Source of the DNA: an uncultured Porphyromonadaceae bacterium
GTDB taxonomy: Bacteria > Bacteroidota > Bacteroidia > Bacteroidales > Barnesiellaceae_A
Direction of reading: 5' to 3'
DNA length: 30,262 bases
Assembly (NCBI GenBank): GCA_900542255.1
Contig: UQMR01000024.1
Coordinates: forward strand, 1 to 30,262
Below are positions 16,140 to 24,214 of the stretch, one piece after another. The position numbers were made by a program, and so were the translations under genes. Position 1 is the stretch's first letter. Each line of letters starts with the position of its first letter. The notes under the pieces are model-generated. The model made no database searches. It was not told where the DNA came from and saw nothing but the letters and a program-made list of their open reading frames with translations.

Positions 16140-17483
16140 TTATTGTTGGTTCTTTTTGTTATTTCTGGAACGCAGTATATTTATGTGGCCATTGCGCTTA
16201 TATTCTACGCCATCGGCGCCGCGTGCTTCTATTACATAATAGTACACACCGGGCGACACCAGTTTCCCCCCATGCTTGCCATCCCATCCCTCTCCGGGAT
16301 TTTCGCTATAATACATTTGTACGCCCCATTTGTCGAAAATCCAACACCTGAACTCCACAATCGACTTATAGGCTACTTTCCACTCATCATTCTTGCCATC
16401 TATGGTGCCGGGCGAAAATGCATTGGGCATCTCCAAGCTGGATGTCCCTATCGTAATGACAAAAGGCTCTCCTTCGCAAACGCAGGTTTCATTATTGCTT
16501 ACAGCCACCAACCGCACATAGAATGTTCCCTCCTCGCGGAATGTATAGCGCAACAAATCGTCATTGTATTGTCTGGTGATATTGGAGAAATCCTGATTCT
16601 GCGAAAATTGCCATTCTACATGTGTTACCGCATCGGTATAGTATGCGTTGAATTCTATCTCGACCGGAGCCGAGCCGCCAAGCGACTCGGGCTTGCGGTC
16701 TATTTCATTCTCGGCTTCCCGGTATGTTTGCGTGGCGGTAGCCTGCGCATCGACGGCGTATGTTACATATTCGGCCGAAGAGACGCTCTGCAAAGGCAAT
16801 CCCCAAGCCTGCAAGAAACGGTCTCCCTCCACTGTGAATATGGTATTGCACAGTGGTGCCGTGACCGGATATGAGGCCAAGAACTGGTCGAGCGTTTCGG
16901 TACGAGGCGTCTCTTCATATAGCAACGCATCCTCGTTCCACTGCAAGGTATTATACGAGATTGTGATGTCCCTGCTCACCTCTCGCGGCAACATGCTATT
17001 GAAGGCATAGTACACCATTTCGTCGCCCTCGCCTTCGATACGGAGGGTCGTAACGTCGCAAGACGGTGTATCTTCGACAACAGACACCGACGATAAAACC
17101 AGCGGATGCTTGATGTAATCGATAATCCATACATAATAGGGGGTGCCGTTTTGTACGGCTACATACCCGCATTCGCTTTGTGTAAGCGGGAGGGTCGAGT
17201 AATGTGCCGTCTGGGTTGTATTGGGGAGGGGGTTGACCACGTCGTCGAACGTGTACCATGTAATCGCCGAAGTATTAGGACCGTCGAATCTTAAATTCTT
17301 TCCTGCCGTACCATATACTACAATAACTGCATTCAACCCCGATGTAGACGGATACTCTTCGAGGTAGGTATAAGCAAGCCCGTCACCACCCTCGACCGAG
17401 AAACGCTGTGCGGTTCCGGTAAAGAGAGAGGCAAGAAATATAAATGGCAAGACTTTTTTTATGGGAATCATCATTCTGTTCAT
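16140..17483 (-). CDS. Secreted protein with T9SS type B (gliding motility, CHU_C) sorting domain
   Basis: From ATG 17483 the protein has 447 residues and a signal peptide (MNRMMIPIKKVLPFIFLASL, cut near FTGTAQ). The frame is open to 17591, but those residues are not signal-like. The C-terminal 85 residues form the CHU_C domain: MPNAFSPGTIDGKNDEW, then FRCWIFDKWGVQMYYSENP, GWDGKHGGKLVSPGVYYYVI, and a final basic tail. This is the export and anchoring signal of the type IX secretion system. A PKD-like segment (about residues 300-370) precedes it. The rest is not recognised. It appears to head an operon with the lytic transglycosylase and uvrA. Confidence 0.8.
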   Translation of the reverse strand: MNRMMIPIKKVLPFIFLASLFTGTAQRFSVEGGDGLAYTYLEEYPSTSGLNAVIVVYGTAGKNLRFDGPNTSAITWYTFDDVVNPLPNTTQTAHYSTLPLTQSECGYVAVQNGTPYYVWIIDYIKHPLVLSSVSVVEDTPSCDVTTLRIEGEGDEMVYYAFNSMLPREVSRDITISYNTLQWNEDALLYEETPRTETLDQFLASYPVTAPLCNTIFTVEGDRFLQAWGLPLQSVSSAEYVTYAVDAQATATQTYREAENEIDRKPESLGGSAPVEIEFNAYYTDAVTHVEWQFSQNQDFSNITRQYNDDLLRYTFREEGTFYVRLVAVSNNETCVCEGEPFVITIGTSSLEMPNAFSPGTIDGKNDEWKVAYKSIVEFRCWIFDKWGVQMYYSENPGEGWDGKHGGKLVSPGVYYYVIEARGADGVEYKRNGHINILRSRNNKKNQQ

Positions 17484-17548
17484 ATCGTGCTTTTTTATGT
17501 AACGCATGTTGCTATGCTTTATTATCCCATCCGCTCGGTAGGAAGTAA

Positions 17549-17556
17549 CAAAAGTA
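17549..17556 (-). promoter_or_regulatory. Candidate -7 element of the CHU_C gene
   Basis: The minus strand reads TACTTTTG, matching TAnnTTTG, about 65 nt upstream of the ATG at 17483. No -33 TTTG is found at 19-21 nt. Confidence 0.35.
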
Positions 17557-17627
17557 ATCATTTCTTCGGTAATAACATACCAGGCTCGCATCGTGTACTA
17601 TATTTTAACGTATAAACCGCTCAACGC

Positions 17628-17659
17628 TTTGCATAAGCCCACTTTTATTCATAACTTTG
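17628..17659 (+). promoter_or_regulatory. Bacteroidota promoter of the LysM protein gene
   Basis: TTTG at 17628-17631, a 20-nt gap and TAACTTTG at 17652-17659 match the consensus fully. Transcription would start near 17666, about 30 nt before the ATG at 17695. This also argues against the upstream in-frame start at 17593. Confidence 0.75.
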
Positions 17660-17694
17660 TAACTCCTTTTTGTAAGTGCCAAAAACAGACCAGC

Positions 17695-19755
17695 ATGAAT
17701 ATCAGAATTTCTGTCATAATAGCTTCCCTGTGTTGCACGATGTTTATGGCCGCAGCCGAAATATCGAATTTACCTAAAAAGCTCATCAACGGGAAGGAAT
17801 TTTATGTCTACAAGGTAGCGCGCGCCGAAGGCCTATATGCCATCTCCAATAAATTTGAAATCTCGCAGGAAGAGATTATCAAATACAACCCCTCTGCCAA
17901 AAACGGCCTGAAACTCGACCAAATACTACTTATCCCTACCAGCCGGAGCGGGAACGAGTCGGTTGCCGACGAAAATAATACGGATGCCGAAGAGGTATCT
18001 ACTTTCAGGCATACCATCAAACGCGGAGAATCGCTCTACTCTATATCGAAAATGTATGGTGTCACAATCAAGGCCATACTCGAAGCCAATCCCGGCACGA
18101 CCCAAAATATAAAGGCGGGGGCTATACTGAACATTCCGCAGAAGATACAAAAGAAAAGCTCGTCGGCATCCACCTCTCCTACCGTTCGCCGGAATGAGCC
18201 GACAGCCGCACCAGCCTCCACAGAGAGTGCCGATGCCAACGATTATACATTCCACACCATTGTAAGGGGCGAAACACTCTTTCATATCGCCCAACAATAT
18301 AATTGCGGAATAGAAGATATTTTACGGGCAAATCCAGGCATAAAGCCCAACAGACTATATGATGGCTCTGTCATAAGAATCCCTCAGACAGCTGCGTATA
18401 AAGATGAACCTACGCTCGAACAAGTATCCGACACGACGTCTGTAACTCAATATGTTACATATACCGTCAAGCGAAAAGAGACACTTTATAGCATAGCCAA
18501 GAAATTCGATATAACCGTCGATGCCCTTAAAGAGGCCAATCCCGGAGTGCGCACCGTCAAGAAAGGTAACAAGATAAATATTCCCGAACAAAAAGTAGAG
18601 GTAACAAGCCATAGCGTGCCTACTGTCACCGATGAGCAGATAAATGATCTATACTCACGTATCTACGAGAGAAAAAATGCCAAGCATATCAATGTGGCGG
18701 TTATCCTGCCGTTTATGCTGCAACACAAACCCGATATAAAAGCCGCCTTATACACCGAGTATTACCAAGGCTTTTTGCTCGCCGTTGACAGCCTGAAACG
18801 TCAAGGTTTCTCGGTCAATGTTTATGCCTACGATACCGAGGGCTCTCTCAACAAAGTAAGGAATATACTGAATAACGGCGTCATCTCTTCGATGGACCTT
18901 ATCATTGCCCCCGACAATGACGAAATGATAGACCTTATTGCAGATTACAGTGCGCAATATGATATAAATGTGGTGAATACGTTCTCTATCAAAAACGAAA
19001 AGGCAAACACGAATGCCCGTGTATTCCAGACTAACATCCCCCATTCGTATCTGTATGCCGAAACAGCGGAACGTTTCATCAGATTATTCTATAACCGCGA
19101 GGTCATATTCCTATCCAATGCAGCCGACTCTGCCGAGATGTACGATTTTGTGCCGCTGCTGCAAGCCGAATTGACCAATAACGGCATCGCCTATCGCACC
19201 TGTACCTATCAGAATACGCTATCGCAGGAAGACCTGGCAAAAGCGGTAAATAATTCTGCATCGGTTATATTTGTTCCCACTTCCAACAAGCAACAAGTAC
19301 CCGATGCCATACTGTCGTCATTGACAACATTTGTAGATAATAATCCGCAATGTAAGGTTTCGCTGTTTGGATTTCCCGGATGGCTTGTACAGGCCAACAG
19401 CCACCTCAACGAATTCTACAAACTCGACACATATATCTTCTCACGCTTCTATACCGACCCGGGCGACGCCCAAAAGCTCAACTTCGACCTGAAATTCAAT
19501 TATTGGTATAACGATGAGATGATTAAGGCCAGCCCTCAATATGGACTGCTGGGCTTTGATACCGGACTGTATTTCTTGCAGGCCGTCGCTAAAAACGGAA
19601 AGAATTTCTCCAACTACGACCTGACGCCAAGCGACAACGCCCTGCAAACCGATTTCCGATTCGAACGAATTAATAATTGGAGTGGATTTATCAACAAATC
19701 ATTCTACTTCATACACTTTACGCCCTATATGACAACCGAGAAAATAAAAGAATAA
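17695..19755 (+). CDS. LysM-repeat protein with periplasmic-binding-like C-terminal domain
   Basis: This 686-residue exported protein has a signal peptide (MNIRISVIIASLCCTMFMAA). Four LysM repeats follow at about residues 38-81, 106-148, 187-230 and 256-297; each has the form GExLYSIxxxxxx-(I/L)xxxNP-Ixxxx-(I/L)xIP, and they bind peptidoglycan. From about residue 332 (INVAVILPFMLQHK, then YTEYYQGFLLAVDSLKRQG) the sequence looks like a type 1 periplasmic-binding fold, as in ABC solute receptors and LpoA. A low-complexity Ser/Thr/Pro linker separates repeats 2 and 3. The beta-barrel gene begins 10 nt downstream. A structural or regulatory role at the cell wall is more likely than transport, as no transporter genes are adjacent. 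Confidence 0.82.
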   Translation: MNIRISVIIASLCCTMFMAAAEISNLPKKLINGKEFYVYKVARAEGLYAISNKFEISQEEIIKYNPSAKNGLKLDQILLIPTSRSGNESVADENNTDAEEVSTFRHTIKRGESLYSISKMYGVTIKAILEANPGTTQNIKAGAILNIPQKIQKKSSSASTSPTVRRNEPTAAPASTESADANDYTFHTIVRGETLFHIAQQYNCGIEDILRANPGIKPNRLYDGSVIRIPQTAAYKDEPTLEQVSDTTSVTQYVTYTVKRKETLYSIAKKFDITVDALKEANPGVRTVKKGNKINIPEQKVEVTSHSVPTVTDEQINDLYSRIYERKNAKHINVAVILPFMLQHKPDIKAALYTEYYQGFLLAVDSLKRQGFSVNVYAYDTEGSLNKVRNILNNGVISSMDLIIAPDNDEMIDLIADYSAQYDINVVNTFSIKNEKANTNARVFQTNIPHSYLYAETAERFIRLFYNREVIFLSNAADSAEMYDFVPLLQAELTNNGIAYRTCTYQNTLSQEDLAKAVNNSASVIFVPTSNKQQVPDAILSSLTTFVDNNPQCKVSLFGFPGWLVQANSHLNEFYKLDTYIFSRFYTDPGDAQKLNFDLKFNYWYNDEMIKASPQYGLLGFDTGLYFLQAVAKNGKNFSNYDLTPSDNALQTDFRFERINNWSGFINKSFYFIHFTPYMTTEKIKE

Positions 19756-19765
19756 ACCTATCTAT

Positions 19766-20449
19766 ATGAAGAAGTTAAAAAGCATATGCGTCATCATGGC
19801 GTTGGCATGTATGACAACAGCCTGGGCACAACGCGACATTACATTCGACCGAGAATTGTCGGTTGGTGTCAAGGGTGGTGTAACCATTCCCAATATGGCA
19901 TTCTCGCCATCGATACAACAGAATACATGGGTAGGCTATACGACCGGATTGACGTTTAGGTATATCGAGGAGAATATCTTCGGACTGATTGCTGAGTTGA
20001 ACTTCACACAGCGTGGATGGGACGAAAAGTTTGAAAAAGACCCCTATCACTACCGTCACACGCTCGACTATATCGAGATTCCTTTCTTGGCACATATCTA
20101 CTTTGGAAGCGATGTCGTGCGCGGGTTCGTCAACATAGGTCCTCAGATAGGCATCTTATACCACGATAATGCCAAAGCCGACTTCGACATCAATAACCTG
20201 CCTACATTTAACGGGGAGAACAGAATCAATGAGGTTTACACTCTCCCGATAGCCAACCGGTTCGATTACGGCATAACCGGCGGTGTGGGTGTAGAATTGC
20301 GGCTGAAACGCCACATCATACTTCTCGAAGGCCGCTATTACTTCGGGTTGGGAGATATATACGGCAACCGCAAAGCCGATATATTCAGCGGCTCGTCGGC
20401 CAACAGAGGCTTCATGATAAATCTCGCCTACATGTTTAGGATTTGGTAA
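19766..20449 (+). CDS. PorT-family outer membrane beta-barrel protein
   Basis: This 227-residue protein has a signal peptide (MKKLKSICVIMALACMTTAWAQ) and then alternating amphipathic strands: LSVGVKGGVTIPNM, YTTGLTFRYIEENIFGLIAE, TLDYIEIPFLAHIYFG, FVNIGPQIGILY, DYGITGGVGVELRLKRHIIL, and a final strand ending in the aromatic FRIW typical of outer-membrane proteins. It fits the 8-strand barrel family that includes PorT of the type IX secretion system; many members are not true PorT. It starts 10 nt after the LysM protein stop, so the two are co-transcribed and may work together in the envelope. Confidence 0.8.
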   Translation: MKKLKSICVIMALACMTTAWAQRDITFDRELSVGVKGGVTIPNMAFSPSIQQNTWVGYTTGLTFRYIEENIFGLIAELNFTQRGWDEKFEKDPYHYRHTLDYIEIPFLAHIYFGSDVVRGFVNIGPQIGILYHDNAKADFDINNLPTFNGENRINEVYTLPIANRFDYGITGGVGVELRLKRHIILLEGRYYFGLGDIYGNRKADIFSGSSANRGFMINLAYMFRIW

Positions 20450-20485
20450 AAGGCCGCTGCTGAATAACGCGCGGAGACCTCTTTG

Positions 20486-21511
20486 TCAGTGCAGTATCTT
20501 ATATACCAACTCTCTTAGCAGCGCACCCTCCCCTACGTTCGAGGTGTTGCCTATTCCTTTCGACCGTGCATCATATTTCCGCAGGAGCGCAATGATGTCG
20601 ATACACTTATATGCGTTATAGTTGCGCATGGCCAGGAGATAATTGCGGGCTTGAAACGAAACCCGCAGGCCGAGCTCCTGCATGAGACCACGCTCACTCT
20701 TGTCGGCGGCATAATAGCATATCATCAGATTGGCAAAAAAGGCAAACAACACGCTTACGGTCACTACAAACGGATTGTTTTTAGGATTATTCTCGAAATA
20801 ATTGACAATCTGGTTGGCCTTGTATATGTCGCGTGCCGCAAGAGCGTTGACGAGTTCGAAGTTATTGAAATCTTTGCTCACCCCCACACAGCTCTCGACC
20901 CATTCGGGCGAGATATGTCGGCTGTCTGAGCCCATAGAGAGTTGCAGCTTGTCCAGCTCACCGGTAAGTCTCACAAGGTCGTTGCCTATGAAATCGGCCA
21001 ACATTTGCGCCGCTTTTATATCAATCGTCAGTTTCCTCTCCTGTACGTATGCTGTGATAAAGGGAATCAACTGGTTCTCATACAGCTTCTTCGACTCATA
21101 TACAACGCCTGTTTTTTCCAGCTCGTTCAATATTTTCTTGTTCTTCAACGAACCGTTTTTATAGTTGATGACAAGGACCGTACTCAACGACGGCTGCATG
21201 ATATAATAGTGCAACAAATCTATGTCGCCTATCTGCTGCGCCTCCTTTACAACGACAAGTTGTCTTGGTGCCATCATAGGGAAACGTTTGGCGATACCTA
21301 CTACGGCAGAGTAGCCGGCAACATCGGCTCCATACATGATTGTCTGATTGAAATCCCGCTCATCATCATTGAGGGCATTGGCTATTATCTCGTCGGTAAT
21401 GAGGTCTATAAAATAACTCTCCTCGCCCATCAGGAAATAGATGGGCTTGAAGTCTTTGGCACGTATCTGCCTTATAATATCGAGATATTTGTTAGATTCG
21501 TTTTTGGCCAT
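20486..21511 (-). CDS. holA: DNA polymerase III subunit delta
   Basis: This 341-residue clamp-loader subunit opens the beta sliding clamp during replication. The start MAKNESNKYLDIIRQIRAK at 21511 is chosen over an in-frame start at 21544, which adds residues not typical of the family. Family signatures are FKPIYFLMGEESYFIDLITD at the N-terminus, DVAGYSAVVGIAKRFPMMAP, RQLVVVKEAQQI, then the AAA+ lid region, DLVRLTGELDKLQL, and a C-terminal collar domain (EGALLRELVYKIL). Length matches the usual 330-350 residues. It is convergent with the beta-barrel gene and divergent from the HsdR-N-like gene, an arrangement common in Bacteroidales. Confidence 0.93.
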   Translation of the reverse strand: MAKNESNKYLDIIRQIRAKDFKPIYFLMGEESYFIDLITDEIIANALNDDERDFNQTIMYGADVAGYSAVVGIAKRFPMMAPRQLVVVKEAQQIGDIDLLHYYIMQPSLSTVLVINYKNGSLKNKKILNELEKTGVVYESKKLYENQLIPFITAYVQERKLTIDIKAAQMLADFIGNDLVRLTGELDKLQLSMGSDSRHISPEWVESCVGVSKDFNNFELVNALAARDIYKANQIVNYFENNPKNNPFVVTVSVLFAFFANLMICYYAADKSERGLMQELGLRVSFQARNYLLAMRNYNAYKCIDIIALLRKYDARSKGIGNTSNVGEGALLRELVYKILH

Positions 21512-21538
21512 ATTGCAGCATTGTATTGCCCATAATTC

Positions 21539-21569
21539 TTGCAAAACAAGAGTAACTGATGTATTTTTG
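21539..21569 (+). promoter_or_regulatory. Candidate promoter of the HsdR-N-like gene
   Basis: TTG at 21539-21541, a 20-nt gap and TATTTTTG at 21562-21569 match the Bacteroidota consensus. The start site would be near 21576, about 40 nt before the ATG at 21616. A possible opposing -7 (TAAATTTG on the minus strand, 21600-21607) could serve holA. Confidence 0.5.
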
Positions 21570-21615
21570 GGTAAAATTAGTCATATAATTAAGAACAAAC
21601 AAATTTACGGCACAC

Positions 21616-22068
21616 ATGATAGAACTAAATTTGCCTTCGTTTGCCTATAAACTCAAACAGCATAACGGCTCTGTGCAGATATGGGACACGGTGCGCCGCA
21701 AATATGTTGCCCTCACACCCGAGGAGTGGGTACGGCAGCACTTCATAGCCTATCTCGTAGGGGGCAAAGGTTATCCCGTCGGCCGTATAGGAAACGAAAT
21801 ATCGTTGATCCTGAACGGCCGCAGCCGGCGATGCGACACGCTTATATATGATGCCGAAGGCCAACCGCTGGCTCTGATAGAGTATAAGGCACCCCATATA
21901 GCCGTTTCACAAAAGGTATTCGAGCAGGCTGTCCGTTATAATATATACTTCCGGGTACCCTATATTATGCTATCGAATGGGCTATCGCACTATTGCTGTC
22001 ATGTCGATTATGTGAGCGGAAAGTATCGTTTCCTTACAGAAATTCCTCCATATAACGAGTTATATTAA
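21616..22068 (+). CDS. HsdR N-terminal-like (PD-(D/E)xK) protein
   Basis: This 150-residue stand-alone protein resembles the nuclease domain at the N-terminus of type I restriction HsdR subunits. The PD-(D/E)xK core is visible: RRCDTLIYDAEGQPLALIEY followed by KAP, giving Asp74, Glu89 and Lys91. The preceding helix PEEWVRQHFIAYLV and the later EQAVRYNIYFRVPYIMLSNG are typical of the family. There is no helicase domain and no HsdM or HsdS genes nearby, so it is not a restriction system. This gene sits next to holA in many Bacteroidota, which suggests a housekeeping DNA function. The substrate is unknown. Confidence 0.8.
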   Translation: MIELNLPSFAYKLKQHNGSVQIWDTVRRKYVALTPEEWVRQHFIAYLVGGKGYPVGRIGNEISLILNGRSRRCDTLIYDAEGQPLALIEYKAPHIAVSQKVFEQAVRYNIYFRVPYIMLSNGLSHYCCHVDYVSGKYRFLTEIPPYNELY

Positions 22069-22119
22069 AAAAAGAATAGAGCGGTTGCACCGAAATATCT
22101 TTGGTGCAACCGCTCTATT
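22067..22119 (-). terminator. Bidirectional-type terminator between convergent genes
   Basis: A perfect 17-bp stem (22075-22091 with 22103-22119) with an 11-nt loop lies between the HsdR-N-like gene (ends 22068) and the PI-PLC gene (ends 22146, minus). On the minus strand it is followed by seven T (complement of 22067-22073), a canonical intrinsic terminator for the PI-PLC gene. In the plus direction only three T follow, so it is weaker there. Confidence 0.85.
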
Positions 22120-22145
22120 TGATGATTATTCCCTGACTACCTGAT

Positions 22146-23723
22146 TCAGATATTTATAAACGGAGTCGAGAAGTTGTAATTGATGATACGCTCTACAAGA
22201 TGGTGCGGATCATCATTTCCATGTTTGTTATAAAAATCGAGCAATATCGTACCTATACGCAACGGACGTTGTACGTAACTGGTATCGACACCATTGAATA
22301 TATTATTCAAAGACGGATTCATTTCGGGATCTATACCGAGACCGCCCCATGCATAATCCCAAGGAGTATGTGTGCCACGTCCGGCAACGCTGTTGAATAT
22401 AATATACATTTTGCCATTGTCGAGGTTTTTACAGGCATCATTAATAGCTTCACTGACCACTTTTTTCTTCTCTGCCGTGTCGTGTATTGCTTCACCCGTG
22501 TCAAAATAACGGTCTTCAATATAGAATGTATTAATACCATTATTTCCGTTAGTTTCTACGCCATCATCTGGCCATACCGAACGGACATTTACGCCATACG
22601 ATGTATCTCTGATGCGCTTGAACAGCACTACTTTTCCGCGCACCTCACCCAACTTCGGTATGTAATTCTTTGTCCACATTACAGAATTGGTAAAATAAGA
22701 ATTGAGAGGATCTGCAAGACTATCATCATCGTCGTGACTATTCAGCTGCATGATAATAACTTCTCCGGGGTGCTCGTTGAGATACGACGTAAAATCATTC
22801 CACACATCACTGAAATCAATTTTGCAGTCAGTAGATCCATGACGTATATCCAACTCCTCGTCTACACGAATATCGAAATAACGGATACCATCCAAGAGTT
22901 GTTCGCGGATGCTGAAATTCTGACATTTTGATATACCGGCCGAAACATATTCGCCTGTACCCGAGTCGTGTGTTCCCGGGATAGAAAGCTCATAAAGGTA
23001 TAGGTCATCACTGAGTTGTGTCATCCAGTCGCGTCCTGTATATAAATAAGGCACGAATGTAACCATAAACGCACTCTTGGCGCCGGTGGGGTCGGATATG
23101 TATAAGTTACTGGTCAAATGGTTTTGAATAATACTACCATTCTTCACATTTTCATAAACAACTTTATCGCTACCTGTAACATCCTGCTCTATCGTGAAAC
23201 TTACGCTATCGGGGCATTGTACCAAGTAGTGGTTGCTATCGCCCAAATTGAAGTTTTGACTGGAACGATGATCTTGTCCATCAAGATGCGAAGCAGCACT
23301 GGTGATATAGACATAACCGGCGTTCTCTTCTATTATCTCATAGGTAATTGTAAAATCGCCTTTTGCATTAGCCGGATTGGCAATATAGAGTTTGTCCGAC
23401 TCTATGAAATCGGTAATGGCCGTATTGAACAAACTCGTTGCAAAGACATCGTCGCTACCTGTTTTATCGATATAGACATCGAACGTAATATCATCGCTCT
23501 CGCAAGTCCACAATATCTTGCCTTTATTCATGCCTTTCGTACTGAAATTGCTGCTTGACCGGTGTTTTTGGCCATCTCGCGGTCCGTCTTCACTCACAAC
23601 ACTCCTTTTTACAGCGTCATCCGAACCTAACAACAATCTGCCACCATCTTCTCTATTGCAACTCGACAAAGCTGCCATAAAAAGAAGTGACACAACTGGT
23701 AAAAATAATTTTATCGCTTTCAT
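22146..23723 (-). CDS. Lipoprotein with PI-PLC X domain and duplicated N-terminal module
   Basis: This 525-residue protein starts with a lipoprotein signal peptide (LLFMAALSSC, Cys22). Two related modules follow, at about residues 48-135 and 146-230; both contain DGQxHRSSxNF, a GSDxV segment and an LYIxxPxxAK motif, so they arose by duplication. From residue 235 there is a phosphatidylinositol-specific phospholipase C X domain: YELSIPGTHDSGTG (His252), GIRYFDIRV (Asp284, Arg286) and IRHG (His295), matching the catalytic His-Asp-Arg-His set of bacterial PI-PLC. It is expected to cleave phosphoinositides or GPI-type lipids at or outside the surface; the true substrate is unknown. It appears monocistronic. 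Confidence 0.85.
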   Translation of the reverse strand: MKAIKLFLPVVSLLFMAALSSCNREDGGRLLLGSDDAVKRSVVSEDGPRDGQKHRSSSNFSTKGMNKGKILWTCESDDITFDVYIDKTGSDDVFATSLFNTAITDFIESDKLYIANPANAKGDFTITYEIIEENAGYVYITSAASHLDGQDHRSSQNFNLGDSNHYLVQCPDSVSFTIEQDVTGSDKVVYENVKNGSIIQNHLTSNLYISDPTGAKSAFMVTFVPYLYTGRDWMTQLSDDLYLYELSIPGTHDSGTGEYVSAGISKCQNFSIREQLLDGIRYFDIRVDEELDIRHGSTDCKIDFSDVWNDFTSYLNEHPGEVIIMQLNSHDDDDSLADPLNSYFTNSVMWTKNYIPKLGEVRGKVVLFKRIRDTSYGVNVRSVWPDDGVETNGNNGINTFYIEDRYFDTGEAIHDTAEKKKVVSEAINDACKNLDNGKMYIIFNSVAGRGTHTPWDYAWGGLGIDPEMNPSLNNIFNGVDTSYVQRPLRIGTILLDFYNKHGNDDPHHLVERIINYNFSTPFINI

Positions 23724-23851
23724 TTTTATCGTTTGTATATATATATTAAGATTTCAATTTATGTATGGGGATGTTTATTTTAAGGATATATATGCACAAA
23801 ATAGAAAAATTCAGTTCGCCTTGTATATAATTTAGCATTACTATCGGATAT

Positions 23852-23888
23852 AAAAAAAGATGGATATCTGTGTTTCATATATCCATCT
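23852..23888 (-). terminator. Intrinsic terminator of tRNA-Cys
   Basis: A 10-bp stem (23858-23867 with 23879-23888) lies 5 nt downstream of the tRNA 3' end. On the minus strand it is followed by a run of seven T (complement of 23852-23858). Confidence 0.8.
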
Positions 23889-23893
23889 CATCG

Positions 23894-23964
23894 AGGTGCC
23901 TGGCGGAATCGAACCGCCGTATACGGTTTTGCAGACCGGCTCCTAACCACTCGGACAAGGCACC
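23894..23964 (-). tRNA. tRNA-Cys (GCA)
   Basis: The 71-nt minus-strand sequence folds as a cloverleaf. The acceptor stem is GGTGCCT with AGGCACC, the D arm TCC/GGA, the anticodon loop CTGCAAA (anticodon GCA), and the T arm GGCGG-TTCGAAT-CCGCC. The discriminator is U73, which is diagnostic for cysteine tRNAs; CCA is not encoded. The variable loop is 4 nt. Position 27-43 is a C-U mismatch, whereas Escherichia coli tRNA-Cys has a G-U pair there. It has its own promoter and terminator. Confidence 0.95.
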
Positions 23965-23980
23965 TTTTGTTTTTGCGTTG

Positions 23981-24012
23981 CAAAGGTAATACAACTTATT
24001 TGATTATGCAAT
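23981..24012 (-). promoter_or_regulatory. Promoter of tRNA-Cys
   Basis: On the minus strand ATTG (complement of 24009-24012), a 20-nt gap and TACCTTTG (23981-23988) match the Bacteroidota pattern. Transcription would start about 10 nt before the tRNA 5' end, as is common for tRNA genes. Confidence 0.6.
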
Positions 24013-24015
24013 GTT

Positions 24016-24207
24016 TCATCGATGATTTTTATCTTTTTCCAAAATATTTTTTCGAGCAGGACAATCATTCTGCGAGCAACAACCGCATCCCATGTCGCAC
24101 GAAGCGTTTTTCGACGACAGTTTGCGGACAATACCCACGATTATCAATACAGCCACAACAGCCAGGATAATGTAGACTATCACTTGTTGCACGTCGTTTG
24201 TAAACAT
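24016..24207 (-). CDS. FeoB-associated Cys-rich membrane protein
   Basis: This 63-residue protein has one membrane helix (VIVYIILAVVAVLIIVGIV) followed by a basic segment and a Cys cluster, CDMGCGCCSQNDCPARK. This is the layout of the small FeoB-associated family (analogous in position to FeoC), which lies behind feoB in many Bacteroidota and Firmicutes. It begins 7 nt after the feoAB stop on the same strand. The Cys cluster, with five Cys in about 12 residues, may bind iron or an iron-sulphur cluster, or serve as a redox contact for FeoB. The biochemical role is not established. Confidence 0.88.
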   Translation of the reverse strand: MFTNDVQQVIVYIILAVVAVLIIVGIVRKLSSKNASCDMGCGCCSQNDCPARKNILEKDKNHR

Positions 24208-24214
24208 AATGTAT

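Noticed and set aside
17695..19755. ABC transporter substrate-binding protein
   Set aside because: The C-terminal fold resembles one, but four LysM repeats precede it and no permease or ATPase genes are adjacent.
21616..22068. Possible type I restriction-modification system
   Set aside because: Only an HsdR-N-like domain is present; no helicase, HsdM or HsdS genes lie within the window.
22200..22931. 243-codon open frame on the plus strand
   Set aside because: It is antisense to the PI-PLC lipoprotein gene, which has a signal peptide and catalytic motifs.
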